From contig NZ_JAMTCK010000006.1 of assembly GCF_024171785.1 (NCBI RefSeq), forward strand, positions 310,001 to 374,000: a stretch of 64,000 bases of DNA, given 5' to 3'. The notes below the pieces were generated by a model. The model was not told where the DNA came from, searched no databases, and saw only the letters and a list, made by a program, of their open reading frames with translations. Each line of letters begins with the position of its first letter. Within the stretch, counting starts at the first letter, position 1. Positions 27,841-36,718 of the stretch are shown here, in pieces. Made by a program: the position numbers and the translations under genes. This DNA is from Goodfellowiella coeruleoviolacea. GTDB lineage: Bacteria > Actinomycetota > Actinomycetes > Mycobacteriales > Pseudonocardiaceae.

Positions 27841-27955
27841 GGCGCCATCGTGCCCGACCCGCCCGCGGGCCCGGACAACCGCCCACCGGCCCGCCGACGG
27901 CCGCTCCGGGCGGGCTGCTTTCCCGCTCACCTGGGCCGACCCGGATGATGTAGCG

Positions 27956-29116
27956 GTGCGTACGGGGGTTGCGGCGCGCCTCGCGCGGTTCGGAGACCAA
28001 TACTGGGAGCGTGGCCTGCCCGGCAGGGACACGCCGGCGGGCCTGGCGGTCGGGTTGTACCGGCTGTGGCTGGCCGCGTTCGCGTTCAAGCTGCTCGGCT
28101 CCACCTGGGACGTGTCCTGGCACTTCCGGTGGCTGCGCGACGACCTGGCGCCACCGCACCTGGTGAACACCGTGGGCACGGTCATCGCCATCGCCCTGGT
28201 GCTGTTCCACACCTACACCGGCTACGGCGCCGACCGCACCACGCTGCGGCTGATGCAGTGGGGCATGGGCGTGTTCGTGCTGGCCGCGCCGCTGGACGTG
28301 ATCAACCACCGGGTCAACGGGCTGGATCTGACCGCGTGGAGCCCGTCGCACGCCCTGCTCTACGTCGGCACCGGGATCATGATCGCCGGGGTGATCCGGG
28401 GCTGGGTGCTGCACCACCCGCGCGGCGGCCGCGCCTACCCGCTGGGCCTGCTGGTGCTGTGGTGCCTGTTCCTGGAGGGGGTGTGGTTCGCCGAGCAGCA
28501 GCAGGAGTACGGCGTGCTGGAGCTGGCCTCGTGGGAGCGCGGCCAGCCCTACGCCGAACCGATCCTGCTGCAGTTCGCCGCGGACCAGATCGGCCGGCCG
28601 GTGGACCGGGCCGCGGTCACCCACTTCGCCATGCCGATCCCGGACTGGGTGTACCTGGGCTGGGCGGTGGCCGCGGCCGGGCTGGTGCTGGTGCTGGCCC
28701 GCCGGATGACCGGGCTGCGCTGGGCGGCCACCGCGGTGATCAGCGGTTACGTGGCCTACCGGTGCCTGGTCTGGCCGCTGCTGGTTGGCGCGGCGTTCCC
28801 GCCCTCGGTGGTGCCGCTGTTCGCGGTGCTGCTGGGGGTGGCCGTGGACGTGGCGTTCCTGCTCCGGCTACCCGCCCCGGTCACCGCGCTGGTGGGCGCG
28901 CTGCTGGTGAGCGCGGCCGGCTACGGCGGCTTCTGGGTGCAGAGCCAACTGCTGGGCGGCCCACCGGTCGACTACCGCTGGCTGCCCGCGGCGTTCGCGC
29001 TGCTGGCCGTGTTGTGGCTGGTCGCGGACCGGGTGGTGGCGCGGCGCGGCTGGGCGGCGCTGCGGCCGGCCCGGCCCGAGGCGCCCCAGCCCGGCCCGGC
29101 CGCCACCGCCGCCTGA
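27956..29116 (+). CDS. Multi-pass membrane protein, function unknown
   Basis: This 386-residue protein has about ten hydrophobic helices, for example VNTVGTVIAIALVLFHTYTG, MQWGMGVFVLAAPLDVI and LPAAFALLAVLWLVADRVV. Polar, His-rich loops (SHALLYVGTG, EQQQEYGVLE) lie between helices. I cannot place it in a named family. GTG at 27956 is chosen because the hydrophobic part begins about 30 residues later and GATGAT lies 6 bases upstream. The last codons, Ala-Ala-stop, lie in a duplicated 16-bp segment (29105-29138). It is followed by a strong terminator shared with fba. Confidence 0.75.
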   Translation: MRTGVAARLARFGDQYWERGLPGRDTPAGLAVGLYRLWLAAFAFKLLGSTWDVSWHFRWLRDDLAPPHLVNTVGTVIAIALVLFHTYTGYGADRTTLRLMQWGMGVFVLAAPLDVINHRVNGLDLTAWSPSHALLYVGTGIMIAGVIRGWVLHHPRGGRAYPLGLLVLWCLFLEGVWFAEQQQEYGVLELASWERGQPYAEPILLQFAADQIGRPVDRAAVTHFAMPIPDWVYLGWAVAAAGLVLVLARRMTGLRWAATAVISGYVAYRCLVWPLLVGAAFPPSVVPLFAVLLGVAVDVAFLLRLPAPVTALVGALLVSAAGYGGFWVQSQLLGGPPVDYRWLPAAFALLAVLWLVADRVVARRGWAALRPARPEAPQPGPAATAA

Positions 29117-29138
29117 CCGGGAACCGCCGCCTGACCGG
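29105..29138. repeat. Duplicated stop-codon segment
   Basis: ACCGCCGCCTGACCGG occurs at 29105-29120 and again at 29123-29138, an 18-bp tandem duplication that includes the TGA stop. Confidence 0.85.
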
Positions 29139-29166
29139 AACCGTCCAGCGACCGCCCGGAAACGGG

Positions 29167-29204
29167 CAGTGCCCCTGGACAGCGGGTCGCTGCCAGGGGC
29201 ACTG
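29167..29204. terminator. Strong bidirectional terminator hairpin
   Basis: Arms CAGTGCCCCTGG (29167-29178) and CCAGGGGCACTG (29193-29204) pair perfectly, with a further CAGCG/CGCTG stem capped by GGT. It lies between the convergent membrane-protein gene and fba. Confidence 0.88.
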
Positions 29205-29223
29205 GTCCGGTGCCTGTCGGCCG

Positions 29224-30258
<1,035 letters not shown>

Positions 30259-30496
30259 CGGTCGTCCTCCTCAGGTGCCCGCAAGACTGGCGCACGGCCG
30301 TGTCCGAACCATCCTACGAGGCGGGGAGTCACCCCGGTCACACGGCGGCGGCGGTGTTCCCCCACACCAACCACACCAGGCACAACACCGAAAGCCCGGC
30401 CGCCGAGGACCGGCCGTGCCGCTCCCTCGGGCAGGTGATTTACCGGTTTCCCGATCACTCGCCGCACCGACCCGGGCGCGGGCGCACACTGGAGTC

Positions 30497-30781
30497 ATGG
30501 CGATCGCACGTTGGAACGGTGAAGTCCTGGCCGAGAGCGAGCACACCGTGGTGGTGGAGGGCAACCACTACTTCCCACCGGACTCGGTGCGCATGCCGCT
30601 GCTGCGCCCGTCCGACACGCACACCACCTGCCCCTGGAAGGGTGAGGCCAGCTACTACACCGTGCACGTGAACGGCGCGGAGAACACCGACGCCGCCTGG
30701 TACTACCCGGACCCCAAGCCGGCCGCCGCCGAGATCAAGAACCACGTGGCCTTCTGGCGGGGTGTGGAGATCACCGACTGA
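30497..30781 (+). CDS. DUF427 domain protein
   Basis: This 94-residue single-domain protein reads ARWNGEVLAESEHTVVVEGNHYFP, then TTCPWKGEASYYTVHVNG and AAWYYPDPKPAAAEIKNHVAFWRG, the full DUF427 pattern with its conserved CPWKG and YP motifs. The family is small, soluble and of unknown function, and some members are linked to nucleotide or detoxification enzymes. The ATG at 30497 has only a GGAG two bases away, and a CACACT box 6 bases upstream suggests a leaderless start. It is divergent from fba and convergent with the LLM oxidoreductase. Confidence 0.9.
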   Translation: MAIARWNGEVLAESEHTVVVEGNHYFPPDSVRMPLLRPSDTHTTCPWKGEASYYTVHVNGAENTDAAWYYPDPKPAAAEIKNHVAFWRGVEITD

Positions 30782-30814
30782 GCCGCGGCGGGGTCCGGGC
30801 ACGCGTCCTGGGGA

Positions 30815-31663
30815 TCAGGTGAACAACGCGTTGGCGATCCGCCGCAGCGGCGCCAGCGCGTTGCCGTCCTCGGTCAGCACCTGGATGGCCACGTGGTCGG
30901 CGCCGGCCTGGTGGTGCTCGCTGATCCGGGCCAGCACGGCCGCCTCGTCGCCCCAGGCGACCAGGCCGTCGATCAGCCGGTCGCTGCCGCCGTCGGCGAA
31001 GTCCTCGTCGGTGTAGCCGAGCCGGCGGAAGTTGTTGGTGTAGTTGGTCAGCGCCAGGTACATGGCCACGCCGGCGCGGGCGATCGCCCGTGCCCGGTCC
31101 GGGTCGGTCTCCAGCACCACCTTCTGCTCCGGTGCCAGCAGCGGCTCCGGGCCGAGCACGGTCCTGGCCCGGTGGGTGTGCTCCGGGTTCACCAGGTAGG
31201 GGTGGGCGCCGGCGGTGCGCTGGCTGGCCAGGTGCAGCACCTTGGGCCCGAGCGCCGCGAGCACCCGGTGGTCGGCTGGCACCGGCGGGTCGGCCGCGTC
31301 CAGCGTGTCCAGGTAGTTCACCAGCTTGTCGTAGGGGCGGGTGTACTCGGCGGTCGCCTGCGGGTGGCCGGCGCCGATGCCGAGCAGGAACCGGTTGGGG
31401 TGGTTGGCGACGACCCGGTTGTAGGAGGCGGCCACCACGTCGGCGGCGTCCTGCCACACGTTGACGATGCCCGTGGCCACCGGCATCGCCTTGGTCGCCG
31501 CCAGCAGCTCCGCCACCTGCCGCAGGTCACCGCTGGGCGAGCCGCCCAGCCAGAACGCGCCGTAGCCCAGCTCCTCCAGCTCGGCCACGGCCTCCTGACC
31601 GGCGGAACCACCCCAGTGCGGACCAGTCGCCCACACCCCGACCCTGCCCACGTCCACAGCCAT
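30815..31663 (-). CDS. LLM-class F420-dependent oxidoreductase
   Basis: This 282-residue luciferase-like TIM-barrel flavin/F420 enzyme is of the TIGR03620-like group. Visible features are RVGVWATGPHWGG at the start, ELGYGAFWLGGSPSGD, ATGIVNVWQDAADVVA and NRFLLGIGAGHPQA, the LLM cofactor pocket. The substrate is unknown; relatives use F420H2 for reductions. The ATG at 31663 is supported by GGGAG eight bases upstream. It shares a 312-base divergent promoter region, which contains an SOS-type box, with the DinB-like gene. Confidence 0.88.
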   Translation of the reverse strand: MAVDVGRVGVWATGPHWGGSAGQEAVAELEELGYGAFWLGGSPSGDLRQVAELLAATKAMPVATGIVNVWQDAADVVAASYNRVVANHPNRFLLGIGAGHPQATAEYTRPYDKLVNYLDTLDAADPPVPADHRVLAALGPKVLHLASQRTAGAHPYLVNPEHTHRARTVLGPEPLLAPEQKVVLETDPDRARAIARAGVAMYLALTNYTNNFRRLGYTDEDFADGGSDRLIDGLVAWGDEAAVLARISEHHQAGADHVAIQVLTEDGNALAPLRRIANALFT

Positions 31664-31975
31664 TTCGTCTCCCTTCGAACAACACTGGCGCACCGGACAA
31701 CACCGCGTCCCCGGTTTTTGCTCCCGGCTCCCGACCCCTGATCCTGGCCCCGTCACCGCACCCACCGGCAGCGCCGCACCCCCGCCCGTTCCGGATTCCC
31801 GCAACCAGCCGCGGCGAACCCGGGAGCACCGCACCTCGGTGCCCGAGGCGATCCCCGTTCCCCCATCGAACTTCTGTTCGATTCCGGCTATCCTCGGGTA
31901 CCTCGGACAGCACACCGGGCCCGGTGCCGCCACGGGCTTTCCAGCCGCCTCGACCACCCGATCGGAGCCGTCACC
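31664..31975. other. Divergent promoter region with an SOS-type box
   Basis: This 312-base gap between the LLM oxidoreductase (reverse) and the DinB-like gene (forward) holds no gene. The notable structure is the LexA-type palindrome at 31865-31882 and a TATCCT -10 box at 31889-31894. Confidence 0.6.
31865..31882 (+). promoter_or_regulatory. LexA/SOS-type box
   Basis: ATCGAAC (31865-31871), TTCT, GTTCGAT (31876-31882) is a perfect palindrome matching the actinobacterial SOS consensus TCGAAC-N4-GTTCGA. It ends 6 bases before a TATCCT -10 box, so a repressor bound here would block the promoter reading towards the DinB-like gene. Confidence 0.6.
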
Positions 31976-32599
31976 ATGACCGAGATCGCCCAGCGCTACC
32001 GCAGGTGCGCCGATGTCGTCGAACGCACGATCGCGGGCGTGCGGGACGACCAGTGGGCCAACCCGTCGCCGTGCGCGGCGTGGACCGCGCGGGACGTGGT
32101 CGGCCACCTCCTCGACATGCACGGGCACGTGCTGCGGCCAGCGGGCCGCACGCTCCACCCCGAACCGGCCGTGCGGGACGACCCGCTGGGGGCCTTCCGG
32201 CTGGCCCGCGCCGAGGTGGCGGCCGTGCTCGACGATCCAGAACTGGCCGGCACCGAGTGCGACACCCCCGCCGGCCGGATGACGGTCGAGCGGCAGATCG
32301 ACGGGGTCCTCACCAACGACCTCGTGCTGCACGGCTGGGACCTGGCCCGCGCCACCGGGCAGGACGACACCATGCCACCCGAGGACGTCGCCCGGCTCTG
32401 GGCGGCCAACGCGGCCGTGCCGGCCGAGCTGATGGCCAAGTACCGGACACCGGGCGCGTTCGGCCCGGGCGTGGAGGTGTTCGGCCCGGAGGTCCCGGTC
32501 GCCGAGGACGCGCCGCTCCAGGACCGGCTGCTCGGCTTCATCGGGCGCGACCCGAACTGGACCCCGCCCGGCCAACTCCCCGACCAACTCCCCGCCTGA
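31976..32599 (+). CDS. TIGR03086-type DinB-fold metal-binding protein
   Basis: This 207-residue protein of the mycothiol maleylpyruvate isomerase N-terminal/DinB superfamily has the pattern of four long helices with DVVERTIAGVRDDQWANPSPC, AWTARDVVGHLLDMHGH (metal histidine) and LVLHGWDLARATGQD (second histidine). Members bind a divalent metal and are linked to mycothiol transfer or hydrolysis; the reaction here is unknown. The ATG at 31976 has GGAG eight bases upstream. A perfect SOS-type box about 95 bases upstream suggests damage-inducible expression, as for the namesake DinB of Bacillus. Confidence 0.86.
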   Translation: MTEIAQRYRRCADVVERTIAGVRDDQWANPSPCAAWTARDVVGHLLDMHGHVLRPAGRTLHPEPAVRDDPLGAFRLARAEVAAVLDDPELAGTECDTPAGRMTVERQIDGVLTNDLVLHGWDLARATGQDDTMPPEDVARLWAANAAVPAELMAKYRTPGAFGPGVEVFGPEVPVAEDAPLQDRLLGFIGRDPNWTPPGQLPDQLPA

Positions 32600-32674
32600 C
32601 GACCGCGGAACCCGCCACAATCCCGGATGTTGATCCCGGTCACGCCGTCCCCGCGGAGTGCACCGGGCCGGGAG

Positions 32675-32698
32675 TAGTTTCGCCGTATGGCGAAACTA
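32675..32698 (+). promoter_or_regulatory. Palindrome over the -10 box and start codon of the aldo/keto reductase
   Basis: TAGTTTCGCC (32675-32684) and GGCGAAACTA (32689-32698) form a perfect 10-bp inverted repeat with a 4-base spacer. The left arm contains a TAGTTT -10 box 6 bases before the ATG at 32687, which lies in the centre. It could be a repressor site or a 5'-end hairpin on a leaderless message. Confidence 0.55.
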
Positions 32699-33619
32699 GG
32701 CAGTACCGATCTGGACGTCTTCCCCCTCAACCTCGGCGGCAACGTCTTCGGCTGGACAGCCGACGAGCAGACCTCCTTCGCCGTGCTCGACACCTACGCC
32801 GAAGCCGGCGGCAACTTCATCGACACCGCCGACGCCTACTCGGCCTGGGTCCCCGGCAACTCCGGCGGCGAATCCGAGACCGTGCTCGGCAACTGGATGG
32901 CCGCCCGGGGCAACCGCGACCACATCGTGATCGCCACCAAGGTCGGCCGGTGGCCCCAGCGCCCCGGCCTGAGCGCCGCCAACATCAAGGCCGCCGCCGA
33001 GGACTCCCTGCGCCGACTGCGCACCGACCACATCGACCTGTACTACGCCCACAGCGACGACCCCGACACCCCACTGGAAGAAACCCTCGCCGCGTTCGAC
33101 GAACTCGTCCGCGCCGGCAAGGTCCGCCACATCGCCGCGTCCAACTACACCGCCGACCGACTGGCCCAGGCCCTGGCCATCGCCGACCGCGACGGCCTCA
33201 CCCGCTACGCCGCCATCCAACCGCACTACAACCTGGTCGAACGCGAGCACTTCGAAGGCCCACTGGCCGACCTGGTCGCCAAGGAAGGCCTGGCCACCCT
33301 GCCCTACTACGCCCTGGCCAAGGGCTTCCTGACCGGCAAGTACCGGCCGGGAAGCTCCACTGTGGACAGCCCGAGGGCGGAGGGCGCCACGGCCTACCTG
33401 AACGAGCGCGGCCTGCGCGTGCTCACCGTGCTGGACGAGATCGCCGCCGACCACCACACCACGGTCGCCGCGGTCGCCCTGGCCTGGCTGCGCGCCCAGC
33501 CCACGGTGGTGGCCCCCATCGCCAGCGCCCGCTCCATCGACCAGCTCACCGACCTGCTGCCGGTGGCCGAGCTGACCCTGACCGACACCGAGGTGGCCCG
33601 GCTGACCGCGGCCGGCTGA
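32687..33619 (+). CDS. Aldo/keto reductase
   Basis: This 310-residue NAD(P)H-dependent TIM-barrel reductase shows the AKR tetrad: Asp46 and Tyr51 in FIDTADAYSAW, Lys85 in VIATKVG, and His near 121 in LYYAHSDDPDTP. Cofactor-binding segments are IAASNY, QPHYNLVERE and LPYYALAKGFLTGKYR. It resembles the AKR11/12 and YdhF/Tas-like group acting on carbonyls; the substrate is unknown. The ATG at 32687 has no ribosome-binding site and is part of a palindrome, and the message is probably leaderless. Confidence 0.9.
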   Translation: MAKLGSTDLDVFPLNLGGNVFGWTADEQTSFAVLDTYAEAGGNFIDTADAYSAWVPGNSGGESETVLGNWMAARGNRDHIVIATKVGRWPQRPGLSAANIKAAAEDSLRRLRTDHIDLYYAHSDDPDTPLEETLAAFDELVRAGKVRHIAASNYTADRLAQALAIADRDGLTRYAAIQPHYNLVEREHFEGPLADLVAKEGLATLPYYALAKGFLTGKYRPGSSTVDSPRAEGATAYLNERGLRVLTVLDEIAADHHTTVAAVALAWLRAQPTVVAPIASARSIDQLTDLLPVAELTLTDTEVARLTAAG

Positions 33620-33751
33620 GCCCACCGCCCCAGCCCCGTCCCGGACCGGACCGGCGTTTGCTGAACTTGCCAGTAGCTTACCGCCGGTAGGGTTCGATAC
33701 CGTGATGTCTCGGGTACTCAGCGTGGAGATCCGAGCACCGGGGAGGTCGCG

Positions 33752-34645
33752 ATGGGTGGACGCGGGGCCACGGCCCTCGCCGGCAAGGTCGTGCTGGTCA
33801 CCGGGGCGGCCCGGGGCATCGGCGCCGACCTCGCGCAGCGGCTGGCCCGGCAGGGCGCCAAGCTGGCCCTGGTCGGCCTGGAGGGCGCGCAACTGGACCG
33901 GGTCGCCGCGCTGTGCGGGCCGGCGGCCAGGGCGTGGGAGGCCGACGTCACCGACTGGGCCGCGCTGGAGCGGGTGGTCAGCGCCGCGGCCGAGCACTTC
34001 GGCGGGATCGACGTGGTGGTCGCCAACGCCGGCATCGCGGCCACCGGCCTGGTCCGGTCGGTGGACCCGGCCGCGTTCGAGCGCACTGTCGAGGTCAACC
34101 TGCTCGGCGTGTGGCGCACGGTGCGCACCTGCCTGCCGCACCTGATCGCCAGCAGGGGCTACTGCCTGGTGGTGTCCTCGCTGGCCGCCATCCAGCACGC
34201 GCCGGGCATGGCCGCCTACGCGGCCAGCAAGGCCGGGTGCGAGGCGTTCGCCGACTGCCTGCGCACCGAGGTCAGGCACCTGGGGGTGGCCGTGGGCGTC
34301 GGCTACTTCTCCTGGATCGCCACGGACATGGTCACCGCCGCCGACCAGCACCCGGTGTTCGGCTCGGCGCGCCGCCGGCTGCCCGGTCCGGCCGGCCGCA
34401 CCTACCCGGTGGGCATGGTCGGCGAGGCCCTGGTGCGGGCGATCAGCCGGCGGGCGCGCGCCGTGCACGTGCCCGGCTGGGTGGGCGGCGTCAAGCTGCT
34501 GCGCGGCGCGCTGGCCGGGCTGGTCGACCTGGTGGCCGCGCGCGGTGTCCCGGCCATGGACCGGGCGGCCGTGGCCGACGTGTCCGCGCGCGGCGCCGAG
34601 GCGTCCTCCCGCCCGGTCGGACCGGGCGGGGCCGCCGCGAGCTGA
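33752..34645 (+). CDS. Short-chain dehydrogenase/reductase
   Basis: This 297-residue classical SDR has the cofactor motif TGAARGIG near residue 19, an acidic-free following strand, NAGIAATG, the catalytic serine in VVSSLAAIQHAP and the YxxxK pair in YAASKAGCEAF. The C-terminal ~90 residues are longer than the core fold, with basic residues (GRTYPVGMVG, SRRARAVHVPGW) suggesting a lipid or membrane-facing role, as in actinobacterial SDRs of unknown substrate. The ATG at 33752 has GGGGAGG six bases upstream. An imperfect palindrome near TACCGCCGGTA lies in the promoter region. Confidence 0.88.
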   Translation: MGGRGATALAGKVVLVTGAARGIGADLAQRLARQGAKLALVGLEGAQLDRVAALCGPAARAWEADVTDWAALERVVSAAAEHFGGIDVVVANAGIAATGLVRSVDPAAFERTVEVNLLGVWRTVRTCLPHLIASRGYCLVVSSLAAIQHAPGMAAYAASKAGCEAFADCLRTEVRHLGVAVGVGYFSWIATDMVTAADQHPVFGSARRRLPGPAGRTYPVGMVGEALVRAISRRARAVHVPGWVGGVKLLRGALAGLVDLVAARGVPAMDRAAVADVSARGAEASSRPVGPGGAAAS

Positions 34646-34734
34646 GGCGTTCGCGACCGGTTGCTTTTCGCGACCTAATCGTTAGCCCGGCCGGTGGGTG
34701 GCCGGGTGCTGGTCCGAACGGCCCCGGCCGCGCG

Positions 34735-35025
34735 TCAGCCGATCGCCGCCAACCAGCTGCCGAGGACCAGGTTCCACTCCCGGATCTCGGTGCGCGCGAC
34801 AACGTTGGCCGCCGTGTACGGGTCGGCCGCCAGCAGGGCGCGCAGCTCCGCCTCGTCAGCGGTCTCGTAGACCAGCAGCGCACCGGTGTCATCCGCCCAC
34901 GGCCCGGACAGCAGGAGTTTCCCCTGCTCAACCAGGCCACCCAGGTACTCGCGGTGGGCCGGCCGCACGGCCAGCCGCTCCGCGGTGTTCTCGCCGAACT
35001 CCAACAGCACCGCATAGCGGGCCAT
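34735..35025 (-). CDS. YciI family protein
   Basis: This 96-residue dimeric ferredoxin-like fold protein runs MARYAVLLEFGENTAERLAV, with the conserved His-Asp pair in RPAHREYLGGL and GPWADDTGALLVYE, then DPYTAANVV near the end. YciI-like domains may catalyse dehalogenation or act as small-molecule binders, and no substrate is known. The ATG at 35025 has GGAGGAG upstream. It is convergent with the SDR gene and divergent from the sigma factor. Confidence 0.88.
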   Translation of the reverse strand: MARYAVLLEFGENTAERLAVRPAHREYLGGLVEQGKLLLSGPWADDTGALLVYETADEAELRALLAADPYTAANVVARTEIREWNLVLGSWLAAIG

Positions 35026-35205
35026 CTGTCTCCTCCTCGCACACGCCGGACGGCAACGCCGCTGACGCTACTGCGCGGCGGCCCCAGGTCCGTGGATTCC
35101 CAGCATCGGAGACGGGGCGGGGGCGGCCGTTCGGCCGCCGTCGGCGCCGCCGTTCGGCCCAACAGCGGCGTGCCGTCCACACGATCCACGCGCCGGCCCG
35201 TTGGG

Positions 35206-35211
35206 TACGGT
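35206..35211 (+). promoter_or_regulatory. -10 box of the third sigma-factor gene (leaderless)
   Basis: TACGGT lies 7 nt before the GTG at 35219; no ribosome-binding site is visible. Confidence 0.45.
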
Positions 35212-35218
35212 CATCACT

Positions 35219-35803
35219 GTGGTGGGGCAGCAGTGGAACACGGGTAGTGGCGTCGGACAGAGCGTGGAGAACACGCTCACCCAACTCCGCGCGCTCGACG
35301 GCAAGCCGCCGGCCCCCACCGGCCCGCTGACCCTGGAGGACCTGTACCGGCAGCACCGGATGCGGCTGGTCCGCCTGGCCCTGCTGCTGGTGGACGAGCC
35401 GGCCACGGCCGAGGACGTGGTGCAGGAGGCGTTCACCGGTCTGCACCGCAACTGGAGCGGGCTGCGGGACGCCCAGGCCGCGCTCGGCTACCTGCGCACC
35501 GCCGTGGTGAACGGCTCGCGCAGCGTGCTGCGGCGCCGCAAGACCGCCCGCGACTACACGCCACCGCACGTGGTGAACGCCCGGTCGGCCGAGAGCCTGG
35601 CCATGCTCACCGCGGAGCACCAGGCCGTGGTCGCCGCGCTGACCAAGCTGCCGCCGCGCCAGCGCGAGGTCCTGGTGCTGCGCTACTACGGCGACCTGTC
35701 CGAGGCGGAGATCGCCGAGGCCACCGGCATCTCCAAGGGCACGGTGAAGTCAACGGCCAGCCGGGCGCTGGACGCGTTGCAGAAGATCATGGCGGGCCGC
35801 TGA
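35219..35803 (+). CDS. SigE-family RNA polymerase sigma factor (third copy)
   Basis: This 194-residue group 4 sigma factor has a disordered N-terminal extension of about 35 residues. Region 2 is LYRQHRMRLVRLALLLVDEPATAEDVVQEAFTGL and region 4 is LPPRQREVLVLRYYGDLSEAEIAEATGISKGTVKS, both given by pattern. Instead of LCGDWHLAEDL it has LLVDEPATAEDVVQE, so it belongs to a different subgroup from the two at 8-11 kb. The GTG at 35219 follows a -10 box by 7 bases; the next codon is also GTG. A tail-anchored acidic protein gene starts 33 bases after the stop. Confidence 0.85.
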   Translation: MVGQQWNTGSGVGQSVENTLTQLRALDGKPPAPTGPLTLEDLYRQHRMRLVRLALLLVDEPATAEDVVQEAFTGLHRNWSGLRDAQAALGYLRTAVVNGSRSVLRRRKTARDYTPPHVVNARSAESLAMLTAEHQAVVAALTKLPPRQREVLVLRYYGDLSEAEIAEATGISKGTVKSTASRALDALQKIMAGR

Positions 35804-35823
35804 GCCACGAACCGGTTGTCGGC

Positions 35824-35829
35824 TAGCGT
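35824..35829 (+). promoter_or_regulatory. -10 box of the acidic tail-anchored protein gene
   Basis: TAGCGT lies 7 nt before the GTG at 35837, so this gene can be transcribed on its own as a leaderless message. Confidence 0.45.
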
Positions 35830-35836
35830 CGCGATC

Positions 35837-36586
35837 GTGAGCAAGGACCCGGAACGGCTGCTGGCCGAGGCACTCCGAGCGCAGGCCGCTGGCATGTGCA
35901 TGCCGGCGGCGGCCGGCATGGGCGGGCTGCTGTCGCGTGCCGCGTCGGAACCGCCGGGCACCACGGCTCGGGCCGGGGCTGACCCGACCGGTGCCACCGA
36001 CGCCGAGTTCGACGCCGACACCGACACCGACACCGACGCCGACGCCGATGCCGGCACGGATACCGGCACGGGTGCCGCTGGTTCCGGCGGGGTCGCGACG
36101 TCTGATCCGGTGTCTTCCGGTCTCGGGTCCGCCGGGGAGGCGGCCGGTGATCCCGTCGAGCCCGAGGACGCCGAGGCCCCCGAGGACGTCGGCGAGTCCG
36201 AGGAATCCGGCCCGGGTCCCTCGGCCGCCTCGGCCGGGCCGGCCAGCACCGGCGGTTCGGGGACGGTGCCCACCGGGCCGGTGGCGGGCGGGGCGCCGGC
36301 CGGCGGGCTGGAGCCGCTCGGCGACGCGGACTACCCGGCCGGCGGCGTGGCCCCGTCCGTGGCCGAGCTGGCGAGCTTCGGCTACGGGCTGCTGTCCGGT
36401 CACGGCGGCCACGATGACGACGACGGGCTCACCCCGCCGCAGGCCCCTCCGCCACCGGCCCCGACCGCCGAGGCCGGGCCCGCCGCCGGTCTCGGGCCCC
36501 GGCTGAGCGCGGTCTGGCTCCTGGCGCTGGCCGTCCTGCTCGGGCTGGCCGCCGGAACCGTGGCCGGACTGATCACGCTGCTCTGA
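35837..36586 (+). CDS. Acidic, low-complexity tail-anchored membrane protein
   Basis: This protein has about 249 residues. The N-terminus (SKDPERLLAEALRAQAAG) is a short amphipathic helix. A long acidic Asp/Thr/Ala/Gly run follows (DADTDTDTDADADAG from repeated GACACC and GACGCC units, 36011-36052) and then a Pro-rich stretch. The only transmembrane helix is at the very C-terminus (LSAVWLLALAVLLGLAAGTVAGL). It follows the sigma factor closely and may tether or restrain it, but it lacks any anti-sigma motif. No family is recognised. Confidence 0.65.
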   Translation: MSKDPERLLAEALRAQAAGMCMPAAAGMGGLLSRAASEPPGTTARAGADPTGATDAEFDADTDTDTDADADAGTDTGTGAAGSGGVATSDPVSSGLGSAGEAAGDPVEPEDAEAPEDVGESEESGPGPSAASAGPASTGGSGTVPTGPVAGGAPAGGLEPLGDADYPAGGVAPSVAELASFGYGLLSGHGGHDDDDGLTPPQAPPPPAPTAEAGPAAGLGPRLSAVWLLALAVLLGLAAGTVAGLITLL

Positions 36587-36705
36587 TCGGACGAACAATT
36601 CCGCACCGGCACAACCGAAAACACCGCTGGTGACAGCCGGAATCACCGGCCGTGACCGCATGTGGTGAACGCGGTTGCCCAAAGGCCGTTAACAGGTGTG
36701 CCCTG

Positions 36706-36711
36706 TACCTT
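36706..36711 (+). promoter_or_regulatory. -10 box of the DedA gene (leaderless)
   Basis: TACCTT lies 7 nt before the GTG at 36719. Confidence 0.45.
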
Positions 36712-36718
36712 GGTCCGC

